From assembly GCA_947168885.1 (NCBI GenBank), contig CAMVNQ010000005.1:1-64000 (forward strand): a stretch of DNA of 64,000 nt, read 5' to 3'. Each line of letters opens with the position of its first letter. Positions within the stretch are counted from its first letter, which is position 1. The position numbers and the translations under genes were made by a program. Positions 7,963-16,846 of the stretch are shown piece by piece. The notes beneath the pieces are model-generated. The model saw only the letters and a program-made list of their open reading frames with translations, did no database searches and was not told the origin of the DNA. Origin of the DNA: an uncultured Clostridia bacterium (GTDB lineage Bacteria > Bacillota > Clostridia > Oscillospirales > Ruminococcaceae).

Positions 7963-9333
7963 ATGGCATTTGAAGGATTGTCCGAAAAGCTCGGAAAAGT
8001 GTTCAAGAACCTCCGCGGCTACGGAAAACTCAACGAAAAAACTGTTAACGAAGCTATGCGAGAAGTAAAAATGGCACTTCTCGAAGCCGATGTCAGCTAT
8101 AAAGTCGTAAAGAAGTTCGTCGCCGATGTTACCGAACGTGCCATAGGCTCCGAAGTAATGGAAAGCCTTACCCCGGCTCAGCAGGTCATCGATATAGTTC
8201 ATGATGAGCTCTGCAAGCTTATGGGAAGCACCAACGCAAGGATAGATTTTCCGTCGAAGCCCCCATGTGTAATAATGATGTGCGGCTTACAGGGTGCCGG
8301 TAAAACCACACACTCCGCAAAGCTCGCAAAGTACCTTAAAGGACAGAACCGCAGACCGCTTCTCGTTGCGTGCGATATTTACCGTCCGGCAGCTATCGAT
8401 CAGTTGAAAGTCGTTGGCGAAAAAGCCGGTGTCAAGGTATTTGAAATGGGACAGGAAAATCCCGTTAAAATAGCGAAGGAAAGCATAAGATTCGCAAAGG
8501 ACAACGGTCACGATGTCGTTATACTCGATACCGCAGGCCGTCTGCATATAGATGAAGCCCTCATGAACGAGCTCAAAGAGATCAAAGCCGTGACCGAGCC
8601 CAACGAGATACTTCTCGTTGTCGATTCTATGACAGGTCAGGACGCTGTGAATGTCTCGAAAAGCTTCAACGAGCTTCTCGATATAACCGGCGTAGTGCTC
8701 ACAAAGCTCGACGGCGATACCAGAGGCGGTGCGGCACTGTCCGTTCTCGCTGTAACGGGTAAGCCTATCAAATTCGCCGGAATCGGTGAGAAGATCGACG
8801 ACCTTGAGCTCTTCCACCCCGACAGAATGGCAAACCGTATTCTCGGCATGGGTGACGTCCTTTCGCTGATCGAAAAAGCTAAGGTAAGCTATGACGAAAA
8901 GGAAGCGGAAAAGCTCGCAAGGAAGCTCCAGACAAACAAATTCGATATGAACGATCTGCTGGCCCAGTTTGAGCAGATAGAAAAAATGGGAAGTATGTCC
9001 TCCCTTCTCAATATGATACCCGGTATTGCCGGAAAGATCAAAGAAGAGGATATCGACGAGCGCAAAATGCCGCGTACAAAGGCGATAATCCAGTCCATGA
9101 CGGCTAAAGAGCGCGAAAAGCCCTCTATTATCGACGCAAAGCGCAAACGCCGCATAGCAGCGGGCTGCGGACAGAAAGTCGAGGATGTCAATAACCTGCT
9201 GAAACAGTATGACATGATGGCAAAGATGATGAAGCAGGTTTCCGGCAAGGGCGGTAAGCGCAAAGCCATGAACATGCTCCGCGGAATGGGCGGCATGGGA
9301 GGAATGGGCGGCGGAATGGGCGGATTCATGTGA
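7963..9333 (+). CDS. ffh: Signal recognition particle protein Ffh
   Basis: 456-residue SRP54 GTPase that binds signal peptides of nascent chains together with the SRP RNA and docks at FtsY. N domain about 1-95; G domain with G1 GLQGAGKTT (108-116), DTAGR (189-193) and TKLD (247-250); Met-rich M domain from about 328 ending in a GMGG-repeat tail. The RNA-binding region reads AAGCGQKVEDVN, with Cys where GSG is common. SD AAGGTG lies 7 nt before the ATG. Followed by rpsP after an 80-nt gap. Confidence 0.97.
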   Translation: MAFEGLSEKLGKVFKNLRGYGKLNEKTVNEAMREVKMALLEADVSYKVVKKFVADVTERAIGSEVMESLTPAQQVIDIVHDELCKLMGSTNARIDFPSKPPCVIMMCGLQGAGKTTHSAKLAKYLKGQNRRPLLVACDIYRPAAIDQLKVVGEKAGVKVFEMGQENPVKIAKESIRFAKDNGHDVVILDTAGRLHIDEALMNELKEIKAVTEPNEILLVVDSMTGQDAVNVSKSFNELLDITGVVLTKLDGDTRGGAALSVLAVTGKPIKFAGIGEKIDDLELFHPDRMANRILGMGDVLSLIEKAKVSYDEKEAEKLARKLQTNKFDMNDLLAQFEQIEKMGSMSSLLNMIPGIAGKIKEEDIDERKMPRTKAIIQSMTAKEREKPSIIDAKRKRRIAAGCGQKVEDVNNLLKQYDMMAKMMKQVSGKGGKRKAMNMLRGMGGMGGMGGGMGGFM

Positions 9334-9413
9334 TTCCGCATTCCGTGCACAGCACAGTTTATAACGCAGACGCGTTATATATACATGAAATAATATTTGT
9401 GAGGTGAAAAGAA

Positions 9414-9656
9414 ATGGCAGTAAAGATCAGACTCAGAAGAATGGGTGCTAAGAAGGCTCCCTTTTACAGAGTAGTCGTTGCAGATTCGAGATACCCCAGA
9501 GACGGACGCTTCATCGAAGAGATCGGTTATTACGATCCTACCAAGGAGCCCTCTGTTATCCAGATCGACAGCGATAAGGCAAAGCAGTGGATAAAGAACG
9601 GTGCACAGCCTACCGAAACTGTAAAGAAGCTTCTTAAGATCAACGGTATCGACTGA
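9414..9656 (+). CDS. rpsP: 30S ribosomal protein S16
   Basis: 80 residues beginning [20 protein letters not shown], the diagnostic S16 opening, continuing with [20 protein letters not shown]. It binds 16S rRNA in the 30S body and is needed for assembly. SD GAGGTG precedes the ATG. It is followed by khpA after 17 nt. The rimM, trmD and rplS genes that usually follow in Firmicutes are absent here. Confidence 0.97.
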   Translation: MAVKIRLRRMGAKKAPFYRVVVADSRYPRDGRFIEEIGYYDPTKEPSVIQIDSDKAKQWIKNGAQPTETVKKLLKINGID

Positions 9657-9673
9657 TAGGGGAAGGATTTTCA

Positions 9674-9907
9674 ATGAAGGAATTACTGTATGCAATGGTC
9701 GAGGAGCTCGTCGAGGACAAGTCCGCGATAGAGATCACCGTTGACGCCCCGACCGAGGACGGCACCACCGTGTATCACCTCCATGTTGCTTCCGGCGATA
9801 TGGGGCGTGTTATCGGTAAACAGGGTCGTATCGCAAAGGCTATCAGAACGATCATGCGTGCCGGCGCCGTCAAGTACAACGAAAAAGTTATGGTAGAAAT
9901 TGACTGA
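9674..9907 (+). CDS. khpA: KH-domain RNA-binding protein KhpA
   Basis: 77-residue single KH domain with the GxxG-type loop GRVIGKQGRIAKAIRTI (about 48-64). KhpA (YlqC) pairs with KhpB/Jag in Gram-positive bacteria and binds small RNAs and mRNAs; it affects cell elongation in streptococci. Standard location directly after rpsP. A terminator follows. Confidence 0.95.
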   Translation: MKELLYAMVEELVEDKSAIEITVDAPTEDGTTVYHLHVASGDMGRVIGKQGRIAKAIRTIMRAGAVKYNEKVMVEID

Positions 9908-9962
9908 TCCAAGGTCGAAGCCGAAGGTACAGCGATAATAACTGTAACGATCAGATGTGGGA

Positions 9963-9984
9963 GAACCGCAGATGCGGTTCTTTT
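9963..9984 (+). terminator. Rho-independent terminator after khpA
   Basis: GAACCGC (9963-9969) pairs with GCGGTTC (9974-9980) and TTTT follows. It separates the ffh-rpsP-khpA unit from the cyclophilin gene. Confidence 0.7.
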
Positions 9985-10008
9985 GCATTTGTACCAAAGG
10001 AGACACTT

Positions 10009-10947
10009 ATGAAAAAAACAACCAGATCTATTATCGCGGCAGCACTTTGTGCATCTATGATGCTCGCGGGCTGCTCAAATAACAATACAGAACAGACAAC
10101 AACTGCAAGCCAGACAGCGGCAGTCCAGAACACCGACCGTCCCGAAGCTCCGACTTCGTTCAAACTTACTGAAAGCACCGATGCCGGAAACTCGGGCGAT
10201 GTGAAGCTGGAAAAGGGCGACACTTACGCGGTAATAAGCATAAGAGACTTCGGTGATATCAAAATCAAGCTCTATCCCGACCTTGTTCCCTACGGCGTAT
10301 ATAACTTCATCGAGCTTGCAAAGAACGGCACTTACAACGGACGCAACATCCACCGCATCGAAGAGGATTTCATGTTACAGGGAGGCTCCGCTTCCGGTGA
10401 CGGCTCAGGCGGAAGCAGCTTCGAAGGCGGCGAGTTCAAGAACGAGGTGAACACTTCGCTCCGTCACTATTACGGCGCGCTCTGCTACGCTTCAAACAGT
10501 CTCGGCGATTTAAGCGATGGCTTTTATATCGTGAACAGCAAGAAACCGAAAACAAACCTCGAAAACACCTACTCGCTGCTCGCGCAGAACTTCATGAACC
10601 AAGCTCAGCAGTACGGTTCTATTGCTCAGTCGATAACTGAAGATGTCGATAATTACGAATATATGCGATATCTGTACGGAAGCCTTTTTGAATATAGCAG
10701 AGATGCGTACTATTCAATAGTCGGAATGTACAACAGCATCACCGACGCAGTTAAAAAGACATACGAGGAAAAAGGCGGGAAACCTGAGTTAGACGGCTGC
10801 TATACAGTTTTCGGACAGACAGTCGAAGGTTTTGAGGTCATCGACAAAATCACAGAGGTCGAAAAGGAAGCAAATGCACAGGGCGTGGTGAGCAAGCCCG
10901 TTAAAGACATTATCATCGACAAGATCGAGATATTCACAATGGAATAA
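10009..10947 (+). CDS. Cyclophilin-type peptidyl-prolyl isomerase lipoprotein
   Basis: 312 residues from the ATG at 10009, selected because AAAGGAG lies just upstream and because it starts a lipoprotein signal peptide (LAGC, Cys22). A Thr/Gln-rich linker leads to a cyclophilin domain from about 80: DFGDIKIKLYPDLVPYGVYNFIELA, then RIEEDFMLQGG. The domain is interrupted after the DGFYIVNSK strand by roughly 80 mostly helical residues (about 185-260) before the closing TVFGQTVEGFEVIDKI. Such proteins catalyse Xaa-Pro isomerisation during folding of exported proteins. The insertion is unusual and could be a chaperone-like arm. Confidence 0.88.
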   Translation: MKKTTRSIIAAALCASMMLAGCSNNNTEQTTTASQTAAVQNTDRPEAPTSFKLTESTDAGNSGDVKLEKGDTYAVISIRDFGDIKIKLYPDLVPYGVYNFIELAKNGTYNGRNIHRIEEDFMLQGGSASGDGSGGSSFEGGEFKNEVNTSLRHYYGALCYASNSLGDLSDGFYIVNSKKPKTNLENTYSLLAQNFMNQAQQYGSIAQSITEDVDNYEYMRYLYGSLFEYSRDAYYSIVGMYNSITDAVKKTYEEKGGKPELDGCYTVFGQTVEGFEVIDKITEVEKEANAQGVVSKPVKDIIIDKIEIFTME

Positions 10948-10950
10948 TAA

Positions 10951-10975
10951 AAACGCCCCTCCCGGGGCGTTTTTT
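10951..10975. terminator. Bidirectional terminator between convergent genes
   Basis: AACGCCCC (10952-10959) pairs with GGGGCGTT (10964-10971). T-runs follow on both strands, serving the cyclophilin gene (plus) and the NfeD-like gene (minus). Confidence 0.85.
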
Positions 10976-10997
10976 AATGTACAATTCAAAATGCAAA

Positions 10998-11567
10998 TTA
11001 CTTTTCATTAATGACATCAAGTACTTCCGACTGTTTCTCAACTACACAGAACTGTTCCTCGCGATAAAGGACGTAAACCCTTTCGCCTTTTTCTATATCG
11101 GTTTCATACTCGGATACCGCTTCAAACTCATAATGTCTGCCCTTATAGACAAGCTCTATCTTTCCGTAATCGTCGCCCCCGATACGTTCAATACAGATCG
11201 CCTCTGCCCCGCTGAGATCGGTTCGTGCTGAAAGATCATCTCCGCCGACGTGCTGGATCACCGGTTTGATGAAATGCATCACCGTAAAATTCACCATACA
11301 GCCGAAAAATACCGCAAGCGGAAAGCTCACGAACGGGTGTATCCCGAGAAGCTTCATCACTATGCCGAATGCGCCGAACGCTGTTCCGAACACAGTAATC
11401 ATAGTAATGTTATGCGGAATAAGGTCTTCTATCGGTATTGTCTTTCCCTTTATATTGTGAAGCCGCGTTTCCATACCGAACGAACGTATCTTTTCCATAT
11501 ACCGCAGTATCATATCAGCTGTGAACGCGGTAACGCAGACAACCGTCACAATAATGTAAAATTCCAT
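10998..11567 (-). CDS. NfeD-like membrane protein with OB-fold domain
   Basis: 189 residues. One hydrophobic segment at the N-terminus, two more at about 55-75 and 80-102, and a C-terminal soluble beta domain (about 120-185: GAEAICIERIGGDDYGKIEL, then GERVYVLYR) resembling the OB fold of NfeD/YqiJ proteins. NfeD proteins associate with flotillin-type membrane domains, but no flotillin gene is nearby. The ATG overlaps the stop of the upstream CorC-type gene by one base (TGATG), so the two are co-translated. Confidence 0.65.
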   Translation of the reverse strand: MEFYIIVTVVCVTAFTADMILRYMEKIRSFGMETRLHNIKGKTIPIEDLIPHNITMITVFGTAFGAFGIVMKLLGIHPFVSFPLAVFFGCMVNFTVMHFIKPVIQHVGGDDLSARTDLSGAEAICIERIGGDDYGKIELVYKGRHYEFEAVSEYETDIEKGERVYVLYREEQFCVVEKQSEVLDVINEK

Positions 11568-12826
11568 CAGTCCGCCTCTGCCTTGTCGAGTATCTCAAAC
11601 CTCAGCTTTCCGACGCGAAGATCATCAAGTGTCATGACCGTAATCCGGAAATCCGGAGTTTCTACGCTTTCACCGACTTTCGGTATGCGTCCGAATAGTT
11701 CGTAGATCCAACCGCCTATCGTATTGCTTTCGGAATCGATCTCATAGCGATCCTCAAAGTAACGGTTGAAATCGTTCTGTGATACTTCCCCGCTTGTCTC
11801 GAAAACTTTCTCGCTTACAAATCTGACCGGAGCTTTTACTTCATCGGTCTCATCCCATATCTCGCCGACAAGCTCCTCCATTATATCCTCAAGCGTTACG
11901 ATACCCTCAGTACCTCCGTACTGATCGACGACGACCGCAAGATGTATCTTGCTTCGCTGCATTTTTCGCAGAACGTCAGATATTTTCATAAGTCCCGGAA
12001 CGAACATTGTTTCCTGTACTATGTCACGGACATAAAAGCTCTCGTTAAGCGCAAGCTTTTCAAAAAAATCCCGGTGACGTACGATACCGACAATGTGATC
12101 TATCGTTTTTTCGTAAACAGGCATACGCGAATAGCCTTCTTTAATGAACAGCTCGCGAAGCTCCTCAACACCGGTGTTGATATCCGCCGCTGCGACATTA
12201 ACACGGGGTGTTATTATCGAAGAAACAACGGTCTCGTCAAATTCAAGCGCGCTTCTTACAAGATCACTCTCCTGTTCTTCAAGAACGCCCTCATCTTCGA
12301 TCTCGTCAATAAGCTGCATCAGCTCTTCCTCGTTCATGCTGACTTCACCGTTTTTCCCGCCGAAGAGCCGTGCCGCGCCTTTCTGAAGCAGCAGAAAGAA
12401 TGCCGACAGCGGGGTAAAAACGATCGTAAGAGCTTTCATTATACCGCTTATCGCGCAGGCGAAATTCTCGGCGTTAAGCTTCGCTATCGTTTTCGGCAAT
12501 ATCTCACCGAAAATAAGAACAATAACAGTGACCGCAGCAGTGGATATAAGCGTACCATTCTCACCGAAAAGCGCTATGCACAGCACGGTCGCGAGCGAAG
12601 ATGTAAGGATATTGACGATATTATTGCCTATAAGTATGGTCGTAAGCGTCTTGTCATAACGCTCGATTATCCCGAGTGCGCGTGCAGCCTTTTTCGAGCC
12701 GTTTTCAGCGCGGCTTTTGAGACGTATGCGGTTGGCACTTGTATAGGCAGTCTCCGAAGCGGAGAAGAACGCGGATATTATCACGAGTATCGCAAGTATT
12801 ATACCGGTCCGTATATATTCTTCCAT
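11567..12826 (-). CDS. HlyC/CorC family membrane protein (DUF21-CBS-CorC)
   Basis: 419 residues in the standard order: DUF21 membrane domain (about 1-190, starting with a hydrophobic helix and SAFFSASETAYTSANR), two CBS motifs (about 205-325, including ITPRVNVAAADI and VVDQYGGTEGIVTLEDIMEELVG) and a C-terminal CorC_HlyC domain (about 335-415). Family members are transporters or regulators of Mg2+/Co2+ export (CorC, MpfA, CNNM). The old name haemolysin is misleading. First gene of a two-gene unit with the NfeD-like protein. Confidence 0.9.
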   Translation of the reverse strand: MEEYIRTGIILAILVIISAFFSASETAYTSANRIRLKSRAENGSKKAARALGIIERYDKTLTTILIGNNIVNILTSSLATVLCIALFGENGTLISTAAVTVIVLIFGEILPKTIAKLNAENFACAISGIMKALTIVFTPLSAFFLLLQKGAARLFGGKNGEVSMNEEELMQLIDEIEDEGVLEEQESDLVRSALEFDETVVSSIITPRVNVAAADINTGVEELRELFIKEGYSRMPVYEKTIDHIVGIVRHRDFFEKLALNESFYVRDIVQETMFVPGLMKISDVLRKMQRSKIHLAVVVDQYGGTEGIVTLEDIMEELVGEIWDETDEVKAPVRFVSEKVFETSGEVSQNDFNRYFEDRYEIDSESNTIGGWIYELFGRIPKVGESVETPDFRITVMTLDDLRVGKLRFEILDKAEAD

Positions 12827-12864
12827 GGTCGTTTCCTTTTATTAGTTGCGGTTTTAATACTGCA

Positions 12865-12893
12865 ATTATATCATATCGCGCGGGTTTAGTCAA
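12865..12893 (-). promoter_or_regulatory. Predicted promoter of the CorC-type gene
   Basis: Minus strand TTGACT (12893-12888), a 17-bp spacer ending in TGA, then TATAAT (12870-12865): extended -10. Confidence 0.75.
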
Positions 12894-12911
12894 GGGCAGT
12901 TTTATAGCAGC

Positions 12912-12939
12912 GTTCCCCCTGCCCGGGAGCAGGGGGAAC
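12912..12939. repeat. Perfect C-rich/G-rich hairpin
   Basis: GTTCCCCCTGC (12912-12922) pairs perfectly with 12929-12939 around a 6-nt loop. No T-run follows on either strand, so it is not a typical terminator. It is the first of the series of hairpins reaching 13201. Confidence 0.8.
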
Positions 12940-12961
12940 ATTGTAGTTAATGTCTGCTCAT

Positions 12962-13201
12962 CAACCGCGAATCGGCTTCAAAGCGCAGCTTGAAGCTAAT
13001 TCGCGGTTGCAAAAGTGCAAGGGAAATCACAAAAATTCAAATTTGCCTTGCACTTTTGTTCGCCCGAAGGCGAAATGAGCTTGACATCAAGGAATGTGTC
13101 CGCTGTAAAACTCGCTGAAGGCGCGTTTTACAGCGATCCCAAATCCTGTAAAACAAGATTTGGGACAACAACTGCCAAACGGCAGTTGTTGAGGACACAT
13201 T
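12962..13201. repeat. Highly structured intergenic element (hairpin series plus cloverleaf)
   Basis: Nearly every base can pair. Hairpin A: 12962-12972 with 12999-13009, plus an inner 7-bp stem. Hairpin B: 13010-13022 with 13046-13058, 13 bp perfect. Hairpin C: 13059-13064 with 13069-13074. Cloverleaf: outer stem 13093-13101 with 13193-13201, enclosing stems 13102-13111/13125-13134, 13137-13145/13157-13165 and 13166-13176/13181-13191. CTGTAAAAC in one loop (13146-13154) could also pair with 13125-13133, giving an alternative fold. No reading frame is supported. It could be a non-autonomous palindromic mobile element or a structured RNA. Confidence 0.75.
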
Positions 13202-13206
13202 AGTTA

Positions 13207-15291
13207 TCAGTTCATCATAGGATCTGAATCTTTTACCTGTATTCCGCCGAGGACAGTCTCACCGCCGCCGATGTCATACGCGAAAGAGACAAGAGTATCA
13301 CCGTCGTAAAGTATGCTCTCACGAACAACAAGTCCTCTGTTTGCAAGTCTGTCGAGAAGCTTTATCGCTTCCTGCGCACGATCTTTGACGGGCTTGTCTT
13401 TGTTTCCGGACATAAAGTTTTCGATCTCGTTATCGACCAGTTCCATGCGCTCGACCCAGTCAGCATCGCCGACAGGCAGAGTGACAGCCACACCGGTCGT
13501 TACCGCGGAAGCGCCGCTCCCGTCTTTCGGGATGACCGCGTAAATGAACAGCGTCATTATATCGGCAGTTCCGACCTCGGGACGGTTGAGCGTGTATCTG
13601 AACACGGGCTTGTCGCCGTCAAGCGCGCAATATACTCCCTTGCTGTCATCTACGGTTATGCTGCCGGATGTAAGCATCTCTACCTTGTACGCCACAACGT
13701 ACTTCGAGAAGTCGATATTCTGCGAGTAAAGCTCGTCAAGCATATTATCAGCGAGATACTTCTGATAAAATTCCGCAAACTCGTTATCGGACTTTATGAG
13801 ACCTTCGGTGTAGAGCCCGTCTTCAAAGCAAGCGTGAGACTTTTCATGCGAAGCGGGGTACCATTCGCCCTCATTGTCATTCGCGCCGCCGGTACTGCCG
13901 TTTACCGCTTCCATTTCCTCTTCCTGGCTGTCATCATACGGCTCTGCGTAGGTTCTCGCTTCCTGTGAGAAATAGTCTGATATAAGGCGCACAAGCATAT
14001 CGTTCAGCTTTTCGACAGTATAGTTTCCGACAGTCGGCTCAAGATGCGAGTTGCCTATACCGCTGTCGTCTGTAAGGAATGTATATGTTCCGCCTGTTGC
14101 CATAGCCATGCACCGGCAAAGGAACTCGGTCTGAGTATCGACACCGCTGGACGCAACCGGTATAATACGTATGCCGAGTTTTGCAGCCTGCTGTATGAGC
14201 TGTTTTAAGCTCTGGAGACCGTCGTCAAGGTGCGGCGGGGCATCAAGCACCAGAAGCATTATCTTTTCACTCGTACTTCTCCACTGATGTCCGTTGATGC
14301 CGTTATCGAGTGCTGCCGTAACTGCTTCGGGATAATCCCCGCCGCCATCCGAACGCTGGTCATTCAGGTGATCGACAGCAATACTGATATTTTTAGTGAA
14401 GCCGAAATCGCGGACAATATATTCGTCGCCGCGGTCGCGGTAGAAATTAACACTTAGCTGGACATCGGCATTTGTCGCATTCTCAACACGATTAACAACG
14501 TCACCGAGTTCAGTCTGTAAGTATTTCAGCTCATCACCCATAGAACCGGTCGTATCGACCATCAGCATAAGATCGAGCTCCGTGCGCATAGACGAACTTT
14601 CCGGAACAGATATCTCTATTGCAGTATCCGAACCCTTCATCTCATCGGTAAGTTCGGTTATGACTGCGCGCCCGTCCGACGCTTCGACGATTATCTCGTC
14701 AGCTTTGCGGGCATTGTGCTTATCTGTATCAAGTCCCATGAAAAGGAACGCTTCTCCCCTGCTGTCTGCAACAGTCTCCCAGATTATCGTCTTCGACGAT
14801 TTTTCGGCGAGTTTTACTGTCAATCCTGCGGCGGGAGCTCCGTTCGCGTCCTTAACGCGCACAAACACACGCTCACGGGTGGAAAGCCGCCAGTCCTGCT
14901 CAACTTCCGCCCAGTCCGAGCGCTGCTCAAAGAGCTTCTTCCAGAACACAAAGTTGCTGTTATCTCGCCATTCTCCGCCGGTAAGCATTCCCGCACGGCG
15001 CTGTTCTTCACTGAAATCCCTATAGCCGTCGGTTTCATCATCAGATTTGTAGCTTTCAAAGCTGTCATCATAAACGTATTCTTCAATGTCGTAGTCTGCG
15101 GCAAAAGACGGTGCTACCGTTGTGGCATACGTTTCTTCGGCGTATGTTTCAGCGGCACGAGTCTCCGCCGCTTCCTTTCCAGCATCAGCAGCTGATGGTG
15201 AAGTTGAAGCAGCACCTCCGCTTCCTCCGCAGGACGATACAGAAGCTATGATCGCTCCGATAAGTATCACAGACAATATATTCTTTTTCAT
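13207..15291 (-). CDS. von Willebrand factor A domain lipoprotein
   Basis: 694 residues. Lipoprotein signal with Cys21, then an Ala/Glu/Tyr-rich spacer, an Ig-like or carboxypeptidase-regulatory-like segment (about 135-225, RVFVRVKDANGAPAAGLTVKL), and a vWA domain from about 238 to 410 with a MIDAS-type motif DTTGS (246-250) and a later SDGGGDYPEA that fits the metal-site loop. The remaining 270 residues form an unrecognised beta-rich domain. vWA domains with this motif bind ligands through a divalent cation. It lies 32 nt downstream of another lipoprotein gene and likely shares its promoter. Ligand unknown. Confidence 0.85.
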   Translation of the reverse strand: MKKNILSVILIGAIIASVSSCGGSGGAASTSPSAADAGKEAAETRAAETYAEETYATTVAPSFAADYDIEEYVYDDSFESYKSDDETDGYRDFSEEQRRAGMLTGGEWRDNSNFVFWKKLFEQRSDWAEVEQDWRLSTRERVFVRVKDANGAPAAGLTVKLAEKSSKTIIWETVADSRGEAFLFMGLDTDKHNARKADEIIVEASDGRAVITELTDEMKGSDTAIEISVPESSSMRTELDLMLMVDTTGSMGDELKYLQTELGDVVNRVENATNADVQLSVNFYRDRGDEYIVRDFGFTKNISIAVDHLNDQRSDGGGDYPEAVTAALDNGINGHQWRSTSEKIMLLVLDAPPHLDDGLQSLKQLIQQAAKLGIRIIPVASSGVDTQTEFLCRCMAMATGGTYTFLTDDSGIGNSHLEPTVGNYTVEKLNDMLVRLISDYFSQEARTYAEPYDDSQEEEMEAVNGSTGGANDNEGEWYPASHEKSHACFEDGLYTEGLIKSDNEFAEFYQKYLADNMLDELYSQNIDFSKYVVAYKVEMLTSGSITVDDSKGVYCALDGDKPVFRYTLNRPEVGTADIMTLFIYAVIPKDGSGASAVTTGVAVTLPVGDADWVERMELVDNEIENFMSGNKDKPVKDRAQEAIKLLDRLANRGLVVRESILYDGDTLVSFAYDIGGGETVLGGIQVKDSDPMMN

Positions 15292-15323
15292 AGTTCTCCT
15301 CCTTTTCTTTGAGCGAAACTGCT

Positions 15324-16793
15324 TTATTCAAAGCTTGTTTCGCTGCATATATTCAACGTAACATTGTAAATAAACGGAAAGCTGTTTAAATGATCCGCAG
15401 CTTTCTGAAGATCGTTTATGGTCATATCGTGAAAGAACCTTATCTGATAATCGTTTGTAATCCTGATATAACCTATCGTCTCAGCATCAAGCTCCTTGAT
15501 TATACGTTCCATTTCACTTTTTTCCGCTTCCGGTGCTGCACTTATAAGGAGCTGATTTTTCGCATACCGTATTCCCGTTTCGGGATCGGTCAGTATTTCT
15601 TCAGGCGACGGTTCGCTGTAATACATCTCGCCGATGTCGTCTGATTTTTCAGGTGACTTATCGCCATATACCACATTCTTTACTGCGTCAAGGCTGTCAA
15701 ATTCACCGTATTTCTTTATTTTGCTGTAATCGTCGGCATAAACGTGATAAACGCCGTTTATCCGGAACACGAGCCATGTCTTTCCGTTACGCTCGAATAA
15801 GACTTCCGCACCGCCGTCGGCATGATCTTCAAGCTCATCCGCCTGTTCGGAAAGCGGCGTGATACCGAGCCTTGTGAGGCTATCATAGTCGTTGCCTTCA
15901 ACTTTATAGATATTTCTTATGATCGGCGCATTCACAAATCCCTGTTTCCCGCCGTTCACGCTCGAATAATTGCAGTTTACCCTTACAGTTTCGCCGTCTT
16001 TCAGATCGAATTCCGAGGATATATAATCGAGATTACTGTCAAGCAGCGGCGTAAAATAGCGATTCGCGAACATACTTGTCTGATAACCGTAGTATATATT
16101 GCCGATGCGCATCACATAAACGAAACAGGAGCCGTAGTCCTCTATCTCTATGCCTTCGGAGTCAATATCGTTGAACCCCATTGCGCCCTGTGCGAGAATG
16201 ATGTTTTCGTATGCTCCTACAAGCTCGCCGTTACTGTAAACGCGATACTCCGGATAAGAATAAATAATCAGATATTCGCGGTATTTGTGCGGAGCAACGC
16301 AGTATATATCTTCGGGGTCGTATTTCTCAATACCTGCATATTCGGTAGCTTCCTCAAGCGTCATCGGCGAGAAGCTTATGAGCCTGTCTATCTGCGGATC
16401 TCCGCCGTATCCCGCTACTCCGCCCGAAACACGGGTTATATCCGCTTTTACAAGCCCGAACTCTCCGTCTTCGAGCTTTATCTCTTCCGGAAAATCATTG
16501 TAGCTGTACATATCGATCCAGCCTGTCCTGTTTTTGCTGTATGTGATATATCTGTCGCCGACACGCATTATTGCAAACTCGGCATTCTGCTCCTTGTTAT
16601 AGAATATCTCATCGTATATGACCTCAGCGCGCTTTTTTTCTTTCTGTGTCACGGAAGTCAATGTGGTTGTTACGGCGGAACCCGCTCCGCCTTCATCGAC
16701 TGCGCCCGTTGTCTGTGAAACTTCACCGCCTTTGCAGGATGCAAGCATTGCCGCTGTTACAACGAGCGCAGCGACAGAAAATGATCTTTTCAT
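15324..16793 (-). CDS. Lipoprotein of unknown function
   Basis: 489 residues from the ATG at 16793, preferred over an ATG 12 codons upstream because a strong SD (AGGAGG) sits just before it and it begins the signal peptide. Lipobox LASC with Cys20. The mature part is acidic and rich in Tyr, Asp and Glu, with repeated short strands such as ITYSKNRTGWIDMYSYNDFP and VYSNGELVGAY; I recognise no catalytic motif. Codirectional with the vWA lipoprotein 32 nt downstream, so both probably act together at the cell surface. The upstream region carries phased TGTAAC repeats. Confidence 0.75.
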   Translation of the reverse strand: MKRSFSVAALVVTAAMLASCKGGEVSQTTGAVDEGGAGSAVTTTLTSVTQKEKKRAEVIYDEIFYNKEQNAEFAIMRVGDRYITYSKNRTGWIDMYSYNDFPEEIKLEDGEFGLVKADITRVSGGVAGYGGDPQIDRLISFSPMTLEEATEYAGIEKYDPEDIYCVAPHKYREYLIIYSYPEYRVYSNGELVGAYENIILAQGAMGFNDIDSEGIEIEDYGSCFVYVMRIGNIYYGYQTSMFANRYFTPLLDSNLDYISSEFDLKDGETVRVNCNYSSVNGGKQGFVNAPIIRNIYKVEGNDYDSLTRLGITPLSEQADELEDHADGGAEVLFERNGKTWLVFRINGVYHVYADDYSKIKKYGEFDSLDAVKNVVYGDKSPEKSDDIGEMYYSEPSPEEILTDPETGIRYAKNQLLISAAPEAEKSEMERIIKELDAETIGYIRITNDYQIRFFHDMTINDLQKAADHLNSFPFIYNVTLNICSETSFE

Positions 16794-16846
16794 GCGATCC
16801 CCTCCTTTCGCGTAATCTGTATATAACACTTTACCGACATAACAAA

